From Brevundimonas fluminis (GTDB lineage Bacteria > Pseudomonadota > Alphaproteobacteria > Caulobacterales > Caulobacteraceae): a DNA stretch of 64,000 nucleotides. Shown piece after piece: positions 1 through 11,579 of the stretch. The notes beneath the pieces are model-generated. The model was not told where the DNA came from. It worked only from the letters and a program-made list of their open reading frames with translations, and did not search any database. Each line of letters opens with the position of its first letter. Position 1 is the first letter of the stretch. The translations under genes and the position numbers were made by a program. The stretch spans positions 423,501 through 487,500 of the forward strand of contig NZ_RQWJ01000003.1 in assembly GCF_003934285.1 (NCBI RefSeq). Direction: 5' to 3'.

Positions 1-91
1 GTGGAGGCCGTCCCGCGTTCCCGTCGGACGCGTTCACTTTTTCGGATGCAAGTTCAGCCTGTTACAGCGAAGCTGCTATGTCCGGAAGCCG

Positions 92-2159
<2,068 letters not shown>

Positions 2160-2221
2160 GTCGAGTTCCCCAACGATGATTGCCGCGGCGAGAGAACGGG
2201 AGATTTCCGTGTTCGTCCAGA

Positions 2222-2254
2222 GACCTGACGTGCGACGCCAGAAACCGTCAGGTC
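2222..2254. promoter_or_regulatory. Perfect 9-bp inverted repeat upstream of murC
   Basis: GACCTGACG (2222-2230) and CGTCAGGTC (2246-2254) form a perfect dyad with a 15-nt spacer. It sits about 40 nt before murC, in the 135-nt divergent region shared with the secreted-repeat gene. It could be a repressor operator or an RNA hairpin in the murC leader. No U-run follows, so it is not an intrinsic terminator. Confidence 0.45.
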
Positions 2255-2294
2255 CCGCCCTTGCGCCGACCGCGCCGGCCGCTAAGACGCCGTG

Positions 2295-3740
2295 ATGATC
2301 GCCCGCCTTCGCCCCGTCCCGTTCCAGCTCGGCCCCGTCCACTTCGTGGGCATCGGCGGCATCGGCATGAGCGGCATCGCCGAGATCATGCTGAAGATCG
2401 GCTATCAGGTGCAGGGCTCGGACGCGAAGCCGTCGGCCAACACCGAGCGGCTGGAGAAGCTGGGCGCGCGCATCTTCATCGGCCACGACGCCGGGAACGT
2501 GGGCGAGGGCGTTTCGGCCCTGGTCCATTCCACCGCCGTGAAGGCGGACAATCCCGAGATGCGGGCGGCCCGCGAGCGGCGCATCCCGATCGTGCGGCGC
2601 GCCGAGATGCTGGCCGAGCTGATGCGACTGCAGTTCTCGATCGCGGTGGGCGGCACGCACGGCAAGACCACGACCACCAGCATGGTCGCGGCCATTCTGG
2701 ACGCCGGGGGGCTGGACCCGACGGTGGTGAACGGCGGCATCATCAACGCGTACGGGACGAATGCGAAGGTCGGCGACGGCGACTGGATCGTGGTCGAAGC
2801 CGACGAGAGCGACGGCAGCTTCCTGCGCTTGAAGTCGACGGTGGCGATCGTCACCAACATCGATCCGGAGCATCTGGACCACTGGGGCGACTTCGACGGG
2901 GTGCGGAAAGCCTTCTGCGACTTCGTGGAGAACATCCCCTTCTACGGCTTCGCGGCGGTCTGTCTGGACCACCCGGAGGTGCAGCGGCTGGTGGCGTCGA
3001 TCGACAACCGACGGCTGGTCACCTACGGGCTGAACCCCCAGGCCATGGTGCGCGCCGACGCCTGCGACATGGGGCCGGACGGGTGCCGGTTCGACGTGCT
3101 GATCCAGCGCCCGGGCGTCGCCGCGCTGGAGGAACCTGAGCGGATCGAGGGCCTGCACCTGCCCATGGCCGGCTGGCACAACGTCTCGAACGCGCTGGCG
3201 GCCATCGCCGTGGCGCTGGAACTTGACGTGTCGCACGAGGCGATCCGCGAGGGATTGGCCGGCTTCGGCGGGGTCAAGCGGCGCTTCACCACGACCGGCG
3301 TGGTGAGCGGCGTGCGCGTGGTCGACGACTATGGGCACCATCCGGTCGAGATCGCCGCCGTGCTCAAGGCGGCGCGGCAGGTGGCGAACCGGGGCGACGA
3401 CCCCGGCCGCGTGATCGCGGTTGTGCAGCCGCATCGGTACACGCGCCTGAGGGACCTGATGGAGGACTTCTCCACCTGCTTCTCCGACGCCGACGCGGTG
3501 ATCGTGGCCGACGTCTATGCGGCGGGCGAGCAGCCGATCGAGGGCGTGGACAAGCACGCCCTGGTCGACGGCATCCGCCGCTTCGGCCACCGCTCGGTGC
3601 AGGCGTTGGAGGGGCCGGCGTCGCTGGCGGACATCGTGAAGGCCGAGGCGAAGTCGGGCGATCTGGTCGTCCTGCTGGGCGCCGGCGACATCACCCAGTG
3701 GGCTTACGCCCTGCCGGGGCAGCTGGAGGCGGCCAAGTGA
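2295..3740 (+). CDS. murC: UDP-N-acetylmuramate--L-alanine ligase
   Basis: MurC is the cytoplasmic ATP-dependent ligase that adds L-alanine to UDP-MurNAc, the first amino acid of the peptidoglycan stem peptide. The 481 aa protein shows the N-terminal UDP-binding loop [15 protein letters not shown], the ATP P-loop [11 protein letters not shown] near residue 118, the central-domain [11 protein letters not shown] and [11 protein letters not shown], and the C-terminal [14 protein letters not shown] directly precedes this ATG and could equally be used; neither has a clear Shine-Dalgarno sequence. The murB start overlaps the murC stop (GTGA), showing translational coupling. Unlike most dcw clusters, murC here is not preceded by murG or ftsW but by a divergent secreted-protein gene. 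Confidence 0.97.
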   Translation: MIARLRPVPFQLGPVHFVGIGGIGMSGIAEIMLKIGYQVQGSDAKPSANTERLEKLGARIFIGHDAGNVGEGVSALVHSTAVKADNPEMRAARERRIPIVRRAEMLAELMRLQFSIAVGGTHGKTTTTSMVAAILDAGGLDPTVVNGGIINAYGTNAKVGDGDWIVVEADESDGSFLRLKSTVAIVTNIDPEHLDHWGDFDGVRKAFCDFVENIPFYGFAAVCLDHPEVQRLVASIDNRRLVTYGLNPQAMVRADACDMGPDGCRFDVLIQRPGVAALEEPERIEGLHLPMAGWHNVSNALAAIAVALELDVSHEAIREGLAGFGGVKRRFTTTGVVSGVRVVDDYGHHPVEIAAVLKAARQVANRGDDPGRVIAVVQPHRYTRLRDLMEDFSTCFSDADAVIVADVYAAGEQPIEGVDKHALVDGIRRFGHRSVQALEGPASLADIVKAEAKSGDLVVLLGAGDITQWAYALPGQLEAAK

Positions 3741-4639
3741 TCCTGCCCGAGGTGCGCGGCAAGGTGCTGCGAGACGAGCCGCTGGGGCCCTACACCTGGT
3801 TCCGGGTGGGCGGGGCGGCGGACGCGCTGTTCATTCCGGCCGACGCCGAGGATCTGGCGGAGTTCCTGAAGGCGCTGGACCCGTCCGTGCCGCTGACGGT
3901 GCTGGGCGTTGGGTCGAACGTCATCGTACGAGACGGCGGGGTCGAGGGCGTGGTGGTCCGTCTCGCCGGCCGGGCCTGGGGACAGGTGGCGGCGGAGGGC
4001 GAAACCATCACGGCGGGCGCGGGCGCGCTGGACGCCATGGTGGCCAAGGCGTCGGCGAAGGCGGGGATCGCGGGGCTGGAGTTCTATGCCGGCATACCCG
4101 GCACGATCGGCGGCGCGCTGACGATGAACGCCGGCTGCTACGGCGCCGAGACGAAGGATGTGCTCGTTTCCGCCTGGGGCCTGAACCGACGCGGCGAGCG
4201 GGTGGACTTTTCGCTGGCCGACTTCGGCTACACCTACCGCCACTCCGATGTTCCGGAGAACGAGATCATCTGGGTCGAGGCGACCTTCCGCGGCACTCCG
4301 GACGCGCCCGAGGCCGTGCAGGCCCGCATCGACGAGATCACCGGCCGTCGCGAGCAGACCCAGCCGATCCGCGAGAAGACCGGCGGTTCGACCTTCAAGA
4401 ACCCGCCCGGGCATTCTTCGTGGAAACTGGTCGACGAGGCCGGCTGGCGCGGGAAGCTGCACGCCGTCACCGGCGGCGGGGCGAAGTTCAGCGAGCTGCA
4501 TTCCAACTTCATCATCAATCCCGGCGAGGCCACCGCGGCCGACATCGAGGGCCTGGGAGACGCGGTGCGCGCCGACGTCCTGGCGAAGACCGGCGTCCGG
4601 CTGGACTGGGAGATCAAGCGGATCGGGCGGCCGGGCTGA
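3737..4639 (+). CDS. murB: UDP-N-acetylenolpyruvoylglucosamine reductase
   Basis: MurB is the FAD/NADPH reductase that converts UDP-GlcNAc-enolpyruvate to UDP-MurNAc. The 300 aa protein starts at a GTG ([10 protein letters not shown]) that overlaps the murC stop. Visible motifs are the FAD-binding [13 protein letters not shown] and [13 protein letters not shown], the [19 protein letters not shown] segment, and the C-terminal [10 protein letters not shown] with the catalytic serine in STFKNP, then [15 protein letters not shown]. It lacks the third-domain insertion of E. coli-type I enzymes, fitting a type II MurB. A 93-nt spacer with candidate cell-cycle sites separates it from ddl. Confidence 0.96.
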   Translation: MILPEVRGKVLRDEPLGPYTWFRVGGAADALFIPADAEDLAEFLKALDPSVPLTVLGVGSNVIVRDGGVEGVVVRLAGRAWGQVAAEGETITAGAGALDAMVAKASAKAGIAGLEFYAGIPGTIGGALTMNAGCYGAETKDVLVSAWGLNRRGERVDFSLADFGYTYRHSDVPENEIIWVEATFRGTPDAPEAVQARIDEITGRREQTQPIREKTGGSTFKNPPGHSSWKLVDEAGWRGKLHAVTGGGAKFSELHSNFIINPGEATAADIEGLGDAVRADVLAKTGVRLDWEIKRIGRPG

Positions 4640-4648
4640 TCCGGCGCG

Positions 4649-4686
4649 GATTCAGGGAATCTTCGTCTCGGTAAACCGGGCGTAAA
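4649..4686. promoter_or_regulatory. Candidate cell-cycle control region between murB and ddl (two GANTC plus CtrA-like box)
   Basis: GATTC (4649-4653) and GAATC (4657-4661) are two GANTC sites only 3 nt apart. Next to them, read on the minus strand, TTTA (4686-4683), seven bases, and TTTA followed by C (4675-4671) form a CtrA-like box. The element lies in the only gap of the murC-ftsA block. CtrA is known to control ftsQA transcription in Caulobacter, so an internal ddl-ftsQ-ftsA promoter is plausible. This is motif evidence only. Confidence 0.5.
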
Positions 4687-4732
4687 CCAAGCCGGGTCGA
4701 AACAGGCGCTTCGCCCGCGCCCGAGTGTTCCG

Positions 4733-5671
4733 ATGTCCCGCAATCCCGCCGACACCCACGTCGCCGTCCTGATGGGCGGGCTGTCGTCCGAGCGCGAGGT
4801 GTCGCTGGTCTCCGGCCGCGAATGCGCCGCCGCGCTGCGGCGCGCGGGCTTTCAGGTCACCGAGGTCGACGCCGGGCGGGACCTGTCCAACGTGCTCAGC
4901 GGCCTGATCCGGCCGGACGTGGTCTTCAACGCCCTGCACGGCGAATGGGGCGAGGACGGCTGCGTCCAGGGCATCCTGGAGACGCTGCAGATCCCCTACA
5001 CCCACTCCGGCGTGCTGCCGTCGGCGCTGACGATGGACAAGGACAAATCCAAGGCGGTGCTGAAGGCCGCGGGCGTGCCGGTTCCGGGCGGCGGCCTGTT
5101 CGACCGGCGCGCGGTCGGGGCCGGCCACGTGATCCCGCCGCCCTACGTCATCAAGCCCAACGCCGAGGGCTCTTCAGTCGGCGTCTATCTGGTCCGCGAG
5201 GGCGAGGCGCCGGTGGCCGAGGTCGGCGCCGACGGCTGGACCTACGGCGAGCAGGTGATGGTCGAGCCCTTCATCGCCGGCAAGGAGCTGTGCGTCACCG
5301 TGCTGGACGAGGCTTCGGGCCCGCGGGCCCTGACGGTCACGGACATCACGCCGGCCAAGGGATTCTACGACTACGAGGCCAAGTACGCCCCGGGGGGATC
5401 GACCCACCGGCTGCCGGCGGAGCTGCCGGAGGCGGTGTTCGAGGCCTGTCTGCGGCTGGCCGAGAAGGCGCACGCGGCGCTGGGCTGCCGCGGCGTGTCG
5501 CGGGCGGACTTCCGTTATGACGGCATTAAGGACGATCTGGTCCTTCTGGAGGTCAACACCCAGCCCGGCATGACGCCGACCTCGCTCGTCCCTGAGCAGG
5601 CCGCGCACGTGGGGATCGGGTTCGAAGACCTTGTGACCTGGATGGTGGAGGACGCCTCATGCCCGCGGTAG
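4733..5671 (+). CDS. ddl: D-alanine--D-alanine ligase
   Basis: This ATP-grasp ligase makes D-Ala-D-Ala for the peptidoglycan pentapeptide. The 312 aa protein has the N-terminal [16 protein letters not shown], the substrate loop [11 protein letters not shown], the ATP-grasp [12 protein letters not shown] near residue 145, and the C-terminal metal-binding [13 protein letters not shown]. Length is normal for DdlB. The start ATG (MSRNPADTH) follows a 93-nt spacer after murB. The 3' end overlaps ftsQ by 13 nt, so ddl, ftsQ and ftsA are likely cotranscribed and translationally coupled. Confidence 0.96.
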   Translation: MSRNPADTHVAVLMGGLSSEREVSLVSGRECAAALRRAGFQVTEVDAGRDLSNVLSGLIRPDVVFNALHGEWGEDGCVQGILETLQIPYTHSGVLPSALTMDKDKSKAVLKAAGVPVPGGGLFDRRAVGAGHVIPPPYVIKPNAEGSSVGVYLVREGEAPVAEVGADGWTYGEQVMVEPFIAGKELCVTVLDEASGPRALTVTDITPAKGFYDYEAKYAPGGSTHRLPAELPEAVFEACLRLAEKAHAALGCRGVSRADFRYDGIKDDLVLLEVNTQPGMTPTSLVPEQAAHVGIGFEDLVTWMVEDASCPR

Positions 5672-6585
5672 TTCGCGGCGGCCGGCGGCAGGAGGGGCGT
5701 GGCGGCGGCCGGGGCGGCGCGCCGCGCGGACCCGCGCCGAAGCGTCGGCCGTCGCGCGGACCGGCGGGCGGCGTGCCGGGCAAGCTGGCGGCGATCGGAC
5801 GGCTGGATCTGTCGCCGCGCGCGGTGGTGATCTCCATCGCGGCGGGCGTGGCGGTGCTGGCGCTGGTGATGGCGACCGGCTCGCGGGCGGAGAAGCTGGG
5901 CGAGGCCGCCTCCGGCGCCTATGGCGACGCCACGGCGGCGATGGGCCTGAGGTTGAAGCGCGTGCGGATCGAGGGCGCCAGCGCGGCGGTGCGGCCCCAG
6001 GTGCAGGCGGCGCTGGACCTGACGCTGGACGCGCCCATGACGACGCTGGACCTGGATGCGGTCGCCGACCGCGTGCGGACCGTCGGCTGGGTGCGCGAAG
6101 TCCGTGTGGTGCGTCTGTACCCCGATCTGCTGATGGTGCAGGTGGCCGAGCACGACCGTCTGGCCGTCTGGCAGGACGGCGAGCGGGCGTGGGTGATCGA
6201 CGGATCCGGCAGGCCGATCCCGGGGGCGGACGCGGGCGCCCACGCCGAGCTGCCTCTGGTCGTGGGCGAGGGGGCCGACGCGGCCGCGCCGGCCATCCTG
6301 CCCCTGATCGCCGAGCGGCCGCGACTGGCGGCCCGGGTCGACGCTCTGGTGCGCGTGGACGAGCGGCGCTGGGACGTGCGGCTGAAGGACGGCGCCCTGA
6401 TCCGCCTGCCGGCGCAGGACGAGGAGGCGGCGCTGATCGCCCTGGACGGTCTGGACGCGCGGCGCGGCCTGTTCGAGCGCGGCTTCGATCTGGTGGATCT
6501 GCGCACGGCGGGCGCGGTGGTGGTTCGCGACGGAGCGGCGGGGGCCGTTCCGCCGGAAGAGGGAGCGTCGGGTGCGTCCGCGTAA
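5659..6585 (+). CDS. ftsQ: Cell division protein FtsQ
   Basis: FtsQ is a bitopic inner-membrane divisome protein that links early (FtsA/Z) and late components with FtsB/L. The 308 aa protein has a long Arg/Gly-rich cytoplasmic tail (about 50 residues), one membrane segment near residues 54-74 ([18 protein letters not shown]), then a POTRA domain ([18 protein letters not shown] to [13 protein letters not shown]) and the beta domain ([13 protein letters not shown]). The 50-residue basic, low-complexity N-terminus is longer than in E. coli, as in other alphaproteobacteria. It overlaps ddl (13 nt) and ftsA (14 nt). Confidence 0.95.
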   Translation: MPAVVRGGRRQEGRGGGRGGAPRGPAPKRRPSRGPAGGVPGKLAAIGRLDLSPRAVVISIAAGVAVLALVMATGSRAEKLGEAASGAYGDATAAMGLRLKRVRIEGASAAVRPQVQAALDLTLDAPMTTLDLDAVADRVRTVGWVREVRVVRLYPDLLMVQVAEHDRLAVWQDGERAWVIDGSGRPIPGADAGAHAELPLVVGEGADAAAPAILPLIAERPRLAARVDALVRVDERRWDVRLKDGALIRLPAQDEEAALIALDGLDARRGLFERGFDLVDLRTAGAVVVRDGAAGAVPPEEGASGASA

Positions 6586-7885
6586 GCTTGAGCTGGAAGG
6601 AACGGCCGGCCGCGCGCCGGTGACGGCGGCGCTGGACCTTGGCCAGTCGAAGGTCGCCTGCTTCATCATGAAGCCCGAGGGGGCTCGCCATGCCGACCGT
6701 ACGGTGCGCGTCGCCGGGTTCGGCCACGTGCAGTCGCGCGGCGTGCAGGGCGGGGCCCTGATCAACATGGAGGAGGCGGCCCAGGCCGTGTGCCGCGCGG
6801 TGGAGCGGGCCGAGCGCGCCGCCGCCTCGCCGGTGTCCGGCGTCGTGGTCACCACCTCCATCGGTCAGATGCGCAGCCGCCGGGTGCAGACCCGGGTGTC
6901 GCTTGGCGCAAACCCCGTCGGAGACGCCGATCTGGCGCGGGCCATCGCCCTGGCGCTGGACGAGATCCGCATGCCCGACCGCCGGCCGATCCACGTCATG
7001 CCGGTGGCCTGGTCGGTGGACGGCGCGCGCGGCCTGCGCGATCCGCGCAACATGAAGGGCCGGACCCTGGGGCTGGACCTGCTGGTCGTGTCGATGGCCG
7101 AGGCGACCTTCGCCGCGCTGAGCCACTGCATGGAACTGGCGCATCTCGATCTGCAGGGCGTGGTGGCCGCGCCTCTCGCCTCGTCGCTGGCGGCCCTCGA
7201 AGAGGACGAGATGGACCTGGGCTGCGTCTGCATCGACATGGGCGCGGGCGTGACCTCGGCGGCGGTGTGGGGCGGTCGGAGCCTGCTGCACGTCGACGGG
7301 CTGAACGTCGGCGGCGACCACGTGACGGCGGACGTCGCGCGCGGCCTGTCGACCTCGCGCGCCGGCGCCGAGCGCCTGAAGACGCTGCACGGTTCGGCCA
7401 TGGCCAGCGCCAACGAGGACCGCGAGATGCTGGAGGCGCCGCAGCGGGGGGAAGACCCCGACGCCGCCACGGTGCACGTGCCCCGCGCCATGCTGAAGAC
7501 CGTCATCGCGCCGCGGGTGGAAGAGACGCTGGAGCTGATCCGCGACCGGCTGAAGGCGGCGGGCGTGGGGCCCGAGCCCGGCGCCGGCGTGGTTCTGACC
7601 GGCGGGGCCAGCCAGCTGAACGGCGTGCGCGAACTGGCGCTGCGCGTGTTCGACCGCCCCGTTCGCCTGGCCCGCCCGTTCCGGGCGCCGCACCTCGCGG
7701 ACGCCGCGTCGGGGCCCGCCTTCTGCGCCGCGGCGGGCGTGCTGCTGCGCGCCGCCTACGGTCCCCGCGAGTCGGTGTCGGCCCGCAAGCTGATGGCGCG
7801 ACAGATCGGCGCAGGCGACGCGCCACGAGCCCAGGCGGGCGGCCTGACGGCGCGGGTCGCGGGCTGGCTGCGCGACAACCTCTGA
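6572..7885 (+). CDS. ftsA: Cell division protein FtsA
   Basis: FtsA is the actin-like ATPase that tethers FtsZ to the membrane and recruits late divisome proteins. The 437 aa protein starts at a GTG overlapping ftsQ. It shows the actin-fold phosphate loop TAALDLGQSKVACFI, the IDMGAGVTSAAVW second phosphate loop, VLTGGASQLNGV, and a C-terminal amphipathic helix (TARVAGWLRDNL) that acts as the membrane anchor. In Caulobacter and most alphaproteobacteria ftsZ follows directly. Here a 3.3-kb TonB-dependent receptor gene intervenes. Confidence 0.96.
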   Translation: MRPRKLELEGTAGRAPVTAALDLGQSKVACFIMKPEGARHADRTVRVAGFGHVQSRGVQGGALINMEEAAQAVCRAVERAERAAASPVSGVVVTTSIGQMRSRRVQTRVSLGANPVGDADLARAIALALDEIRMPDRRPIHVMPVAWSVDGARGLRDPRNMKGRTLGLDLLVVSMAEATFAALSHCMELAHLDLQGVVAAPLASSLAALEEDEMDLGCVCIDMGAGVTSAAVWGGRSLLHVDGLNVGGDHVTADVARGLSTSRAGAERLKTLHGSAMASANEDREMLEAPQRGEDPDAATVHVPRAMLKTVIAPRVEETLELIRDRLKAAGVGPEPGAGVVLTGGASQLNGVRELALRVFDRPVRLARPFRAPHLADAASGPAFCAAAGVLLRAAYGPRESVSARKLMARQIGAGDAPRAQAGGLTARVAGWLRDNL

Positions 7886-8000
7886 CGCCGCCCGGGCAAG
7901 GCGCAGTCCCGTGACGCGCCGCCGCGGAGGCGTTCATTTCGCGCACATGGCGAGAGTGTGTCCGGATTGTAACATCTGCGGCGCTCAGTGGTCACGATCA

Positions 8001-8040
8001 GGCCACAAAGCCTTGTGGCCGGGGTCTTTGCTGCTAGCGT
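8001..8040 (+). promoter_or_regulatory. Candidate promoter with overlapping dyad upstream of the TonB-dependent receptor
   Basis: GGCCACAA (8001-8008) and TTGTGGCC (8013-8020) are a perfect 8-bp inverted repeat with a 4-nt loop. The right arm contains TTGTGG (8013-8018), which could be a -35. GCTAGC (8033-8038), 14 nt further on, resembles the Caulobacter-type -10 (GCTAN-). A repressor bound to the dyad would cover the -35. The rest of the 229-nt gap (7886-8114) holds nothing else I recognise; I saw no cobalamin-riboswitch features. Confidence 0.4.
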
Positions 8041-8114
8041 GCACGGTGGGGACGCAGCCTGTGGGAGCGGGCCCTGCGTCGTTGCACACCTTATTTCTGA
8101 TTGGGGCCAGACAC

Positions 8115-11100
8115 ATGCTGTTGAAGCGCAAGCATCTCTTCGGAACTACCATCCTCGCCGGGGTCATGGCGGCCGCCGCCGCTCCGGCCTTCGCGCAGGA
8201 GGCTCCGGCTCAGGATCCGCAGACCACCGAGGTCGAGGAAATCGTCGTCACCGGCTCGCGCATCCGTCGCGATCCGGCCAACGCGCCGGCCCCTCTGATC
8301 CAGGTTCAGCGCGAGCAACTGCTGGATACCGGTCTGGCCACCGTGGTGGACTATCTGGCCACCATCCCGGCCCTGTCGAACTCGCTGGTTCCTTCGGACA
8401 CCACCGGCTCCAACCTGAACGACGGCGGCCTCGAGTTCGCCAACCTGCGCTCGCTGGGCTCGGGCCGCACCCTGACGCTGGTCGACGGTCGTCGCCACGT
8501 GGGTTCGCAGGCCGGCGTCCTGGCCGTCGACGTGTCGGTCATTCCGCGTCTGCTGATCGAGAACATCGAGATCATCACCGGCGGCGCCTCGTCGGTTTAC
8601 GGCGCCGACGCCGTATCGGGCGTGGTCAACTACGTCCTGCGCAAGGACTTCGAAGGTCTCGAGATCGACGCCAACTACGGCCAGCTGGTCCAGGGCGGCG
8701 CGGCCGATTCGCGCCGCATCTCGGCCCTGGTCGGCGTCAACCTGCTGGACGACCGCCTCAATCTCTATGCGCACGCCGAGTACGAGCGGAGCGAGGAGGT
8801 GTACGGCGAACACATGAACCACCTGCGCGACGGGCGCATCCGTCTGGGCATCGACGCGGACCCGACGAACGCCGCGATCGGTCCGGCCACGGACGGCTTC
8901 CTGGACATCGGTCAGTTCTATGACGCCCGCCGTCTGGATCGCCCGGTGTGGGGTTCGACCACCCTGGCCAACATGCAGCGCCCGAGCCGGACGACCGATC
9001 CGGACGTGCCGTTCGGCAACTGCCCGGCCCAGTCGAGCTCGGCCAACTGCTTCGCCGTGGCCCCGGGCTACACCTACTGGTACGACGGCACGACGGCCCG
9101 TCTGGCCGACTTCGGCCAGCGGATCGGCACCACCGGCCTGAACCGTCCGTGGAACATCGGCGGGGACGGGGAGACGGCGAACCTCACGAGCTTCAACCAG
9201 AGGTCCTACTTCCCGTTCCAGGAGTCGCAGCGCTATCAGGTCGGCGCCAACTTCGACGTCACCGAAGACGTGCGCCTGTCGCTGGAGGCCAAGTACACCA
9301 CCGAGGACGCCTTCGACGTCGGCCAGAAGTCCTTCTGGGACATCTTCGTCACGAACCTATTCACCGGTCCGACCAGCCCCGGCATCATCCAGGGCACCGC
9401 GACGTTCACCACCCGGCTGGACAACGCCTTCCTGCCGGCCAACGTGGCCGCAGCCATCGCCGCGAACACGTTCCAGGCTTACGGCCCGCCGACCACCACC
9501 TCCGACGGCGCTCCGACCGTCATCCGCACGGGTCAGATCGCCAACCACCGCGGCTTCGGCATCGACCGAAACCAGACCAACAACCGCGAGATCACCCGGT
9601 ACGTCGCGGCGCTGGACGGCGGCATGGACCGTCTGGCCTTCATCGACAACTTCAACTGGAGCTTCTCGTACGTCTACGGCGAGATGAACAACGTCAACCG
9701 TGAGGTGGGCCCCGACGCCATCCGCTTCGGTCACGCGATGGATTCCGTGGTGGACACCGCCGGCATCGTAAACGGTCGCCCGGGCGAGATCGTCTGCCGC
9801 GTGCAGCTGATCGACGCCATGGGCCTTCCGGTCGCCGAGCAGAATCCGAACACGACGACCACGGTCTACACGGACCCCGGCACGAACCCGGAAGTGGCCG
9901 GCTGCGTGCCGCTGAACGTGTTCGGCGCCGGCAACCAGAGCCCAGAGGCCCTGGAGTACATCACCGCCGCGATCAACGTGCGTGAGACCAACGAGCAGGA
10001 AGCCGCCATCCTGTCCTTCGGCGGCGACCTTTGGGACATGTGGGGCGCCGGCCCGATCGGCTTCGCCCTGGGCGCCGAGTACCGTCGTGAATACACGGAA
10101 GGCATCGGCCGCAGCCGCGACACCGCCGGCCGCGTGCTGCAGCTGAACACCGGCGCCGACTTCCTGCCGGCCGAGTACGACTCGAACGAGTTCTTCGCCG
10201 AGGTGGCCATCCCGCTGCTGCGCGACAGCTGGCTGGGCGAGTACGCCGAACTGTCCGGCTCATTCCGCGCCTTCGACTATTCGAAGGCCGGCTCGGGCGA
10301 CGTGTACGGCGTGAACCTGGTCTATCGTCCGATCCCGGACATCACCTTCAAGACCAGCTTCAACACCTCGTTCCGCGCGCCGAACCTGCAGGAAACGGAC
10401 CGTCCGTTCAGCCAGACCTTCGTCAACGGCTTCGTGGATCCCTGCGACACCCGCGTGATCGCCACGGTGACGGACGCCACGATCAAGGCCAACCGGATCG
10501 CCAACTGCACCACCCTGGCCGCCGCCAAGGGTCTGAGCTACGACTTCGGCCAGACCACGGTGTCCACGGCGGACGACTTCGAGCCCTTCTACTCGTCGGG
10601 CATCGCCTCCTCGCTGGGTCCGAACCCGAACCTGCGTCCGGAGACCGCGGAGTCGTTCACCTTCTCGACGGTGCTGCAGCCCCGGTTCTTCCCGGACCTG
10701 TCGATCATCCTCGACTACTACGAGATCACCATCGAGGACGTGATCATCACCCCGTCCGGCCAGTTCCTGGCCAACGACTGCGTGTCGTCGGGCTCGACCC
10801 CGAACCCGATCACCTGCGCCTTCGTGTTCCGTGAGAACCCGAACGCCAACGTCGATCCGTTCAACAACTTCAAGGTCGGTCGTCCCAACGGCGACCCGGT
10901 CGGCGGCTTCATCCTGGCGGGCATCAATAACGCCAAGCTGGAGACGCGCGGTCTGGACTTCACCATCAACTACCGCCTCGACGCGTATGAAGCGTTCGGC
11001 TGGGACATCGGTACGTTCAACTGGAGCCTCGGCGGCCTGTGGCTGATCGAGCAGAAGAACTTCACCAACCCGGCGGACCCGAACTTCTTCTCGGACTCCA

Positions 11101-11453
11101 CCACGAACGTCTTCTTCCCGCGCACCGAGTTCGTCTCGCGCCTGACCTGGTCGCCGACCGATCGTCTGTCCGTCACCTGGACCGCCGACTGGATGGCCTC
11201 GCAGGACCTGCGCAAGAAGCGGGAACAGGCCGCGGTCAACGACCTGGACATCGATCCGGTGTCGTCCTGGACGACGGGCAACTTCGTGCGGAACGACTTC
11301 TCGGTCCGCTACCAGGTCCGCGACGACCTGACCCTGCGCGCCGGCGTGACCAACGCCTTCGACGCCGAGCCGCCGCCCTACCTGGGCTTCGCCTCGACCT
11401 TCGATCCGTACGGTCGTCGCTTCAACATCGGTCTGAACTATCGCCCCTGGTAA
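8115..11453 (+). CDS. TonB-dependent outer-membrane receptor
   Basis: This 1112 aa outer-membrane active-transport receptor is energised by TonB-ExbBD. It has a signal peptide (KRKHLFGTTILAGVMAAAAAPAFAQ), then the plug-domain start TEVEEIVVTGSRIRR, the plug motifs LRSLGSGRTLTLVDGRR and IEIITGGASSVYGADAVSGVVNYVLRKDFEG, and a long barrel rich in aromatic/Asp/Asn strands that ends NIGLNYRPW with a terminal aromatic residue for BAM-dependent insertion. The ATG at 8115 is chosen because it opens the signal peptide; about 200 nt of upstream open frame lacks a plausible start. The substrate cannot be read from sequence; Caulobacterales carry many such receptors for carbohydrates, siderophores and vitamins. 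It separates ftsA from ftsZ and ends in a strong terminator, so it looks like an independent unit inside the division cluster. Confidence 0.93.
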   Translation: MLLKRKHLFGTTILAGVMAAAAAPAFAQEAPAQDPQTTEVEEIVVTGSRIRRDPANAPAPLIQVQREQLLDTGLATVVDYLATIPALSNSLVPSDTTGSNLNDGGLEFANLRSLGSGRTLTLVDGRRHVGSQAGVLAVDVSVIPRLLIENIEIITGGASSVYGADAVSGVVNYVLRKDFEGLEIDANYGQLVQGGAADSRRISALVGVNLLDDRLNLYAHAEYERSEEVYGEHMNHLRDGRIRLGIDADPTNAAIGPATDGFLDIGQFYDARRLDRPVWGSTTLANMQRPSRTTDPDVPFGNCPAQSSSANCFAVAPGYTYWYDGTTARLADFGQRIGTTGLNRPWNIGGDGETANLTSFNQRSYFPFQESQRYQVGANFDVTEDVRLSLEAKYTTEDAFDVGQKSFWDIFVTNLFTGPTSPGIIQGTATFTTRLDNAFLPANVAAAIAANTFQAYGPPTTTSDGAPTVIRTGQIANHRGFGIDRNQTNNREITRYVAALDGGMDRLAFIDNFNWSFSYVYGEMNNVNREVGPDAIRFGHAMDSVVDTAGIVNGRPGEIVCRVQLIDAMGLPVAEQNPNTTTTVYTDPGTNPEVAGCVPLNVFGAGNQSPEALEYITAAINVRETNEQEAAILSFGGDLWDMWGAGPIGFALGAEYRREYTEGIGRSRDTAGRVLQLNTGADFLPAEYDSNEFFAEVAIPLLRDSWLGEYAELSGSFRAFDYSKAGSGDVYGVNLVYRPIPDITFKTSFNTSFRAPNLQETDRPFSQTFVNGFVDPCDTRVIATVTDATIKANRIANCTTLAAAKGLSYDFGQTTVSTADDFEPFYSSGIASSLGPNPNLRPETAESFTFSTVLQPRFFPDLSIILDYYEITIEDVIITPSGQFLANDCVSSGSTPNPITCAFVFRENPNANVDPFNNFKVGRPNGDPVGGFILAGINNAKLETRGLDFTINYRLDAYEAFGWDIGTFNWSLGGLWLIEQKNFTNPADPNFFSDSTTNVFFPRTEFVSRLTWSPTDRLSVTWTADWMASQDLRKKREQAAVNDLDIDPVSSWTTGNFVRNDFSVRYQVRDDLTLRAGVTNAFDAEPPPYLGFASTFDPYGRRFNIGLNYRPW

Positions 11454-11480
11454 GCGACGGTTCACCGAACAAGAACGGGA

Positions 11481-11510
11481 GGGCGGCTCGCAAGAGCCGC
11501 CCTTTCTCTT
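11481..11510 (+). terminator. Rho-independent terminator after the TonB-dependent receptor
   Basis: GGGCGGCTC (11481-11489) and GAGCCGCCC (11494-11502) form a perfect 9-bp stem with a GCAA tetraloop, followed by TTTCTCTT. It begins 27 nt after the receptor stop and should insulate ftsZ from readthrough. Confidence 0.88.
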
Positions 11511-11579
11511 TGCGCGGAAGAAAATCGATCCGTGGGAGCCCCGCTCCGCTTGGCCTTCGGCCGACTCGCGCTAAGGCGG

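Noticed and set aside
2160..3590. Long minus-strand extension upstream of the secreted-repeat protein
   Set aside because: Runs antisense to murC; the signal peptide starts cleanly at 2159.
7911..8114. Upstream extension of the TonB-dependent receptor
   Set aside because: The in-frame sequence has no good start context, and the signal peptide begins at 8115.
7886..8114. Cobalamin or other riboswitch before the receptor
   Set aside because: Looked for B12-box-like conserved stretches and multi-stem layout; only a simple 8-bp dyad was found.
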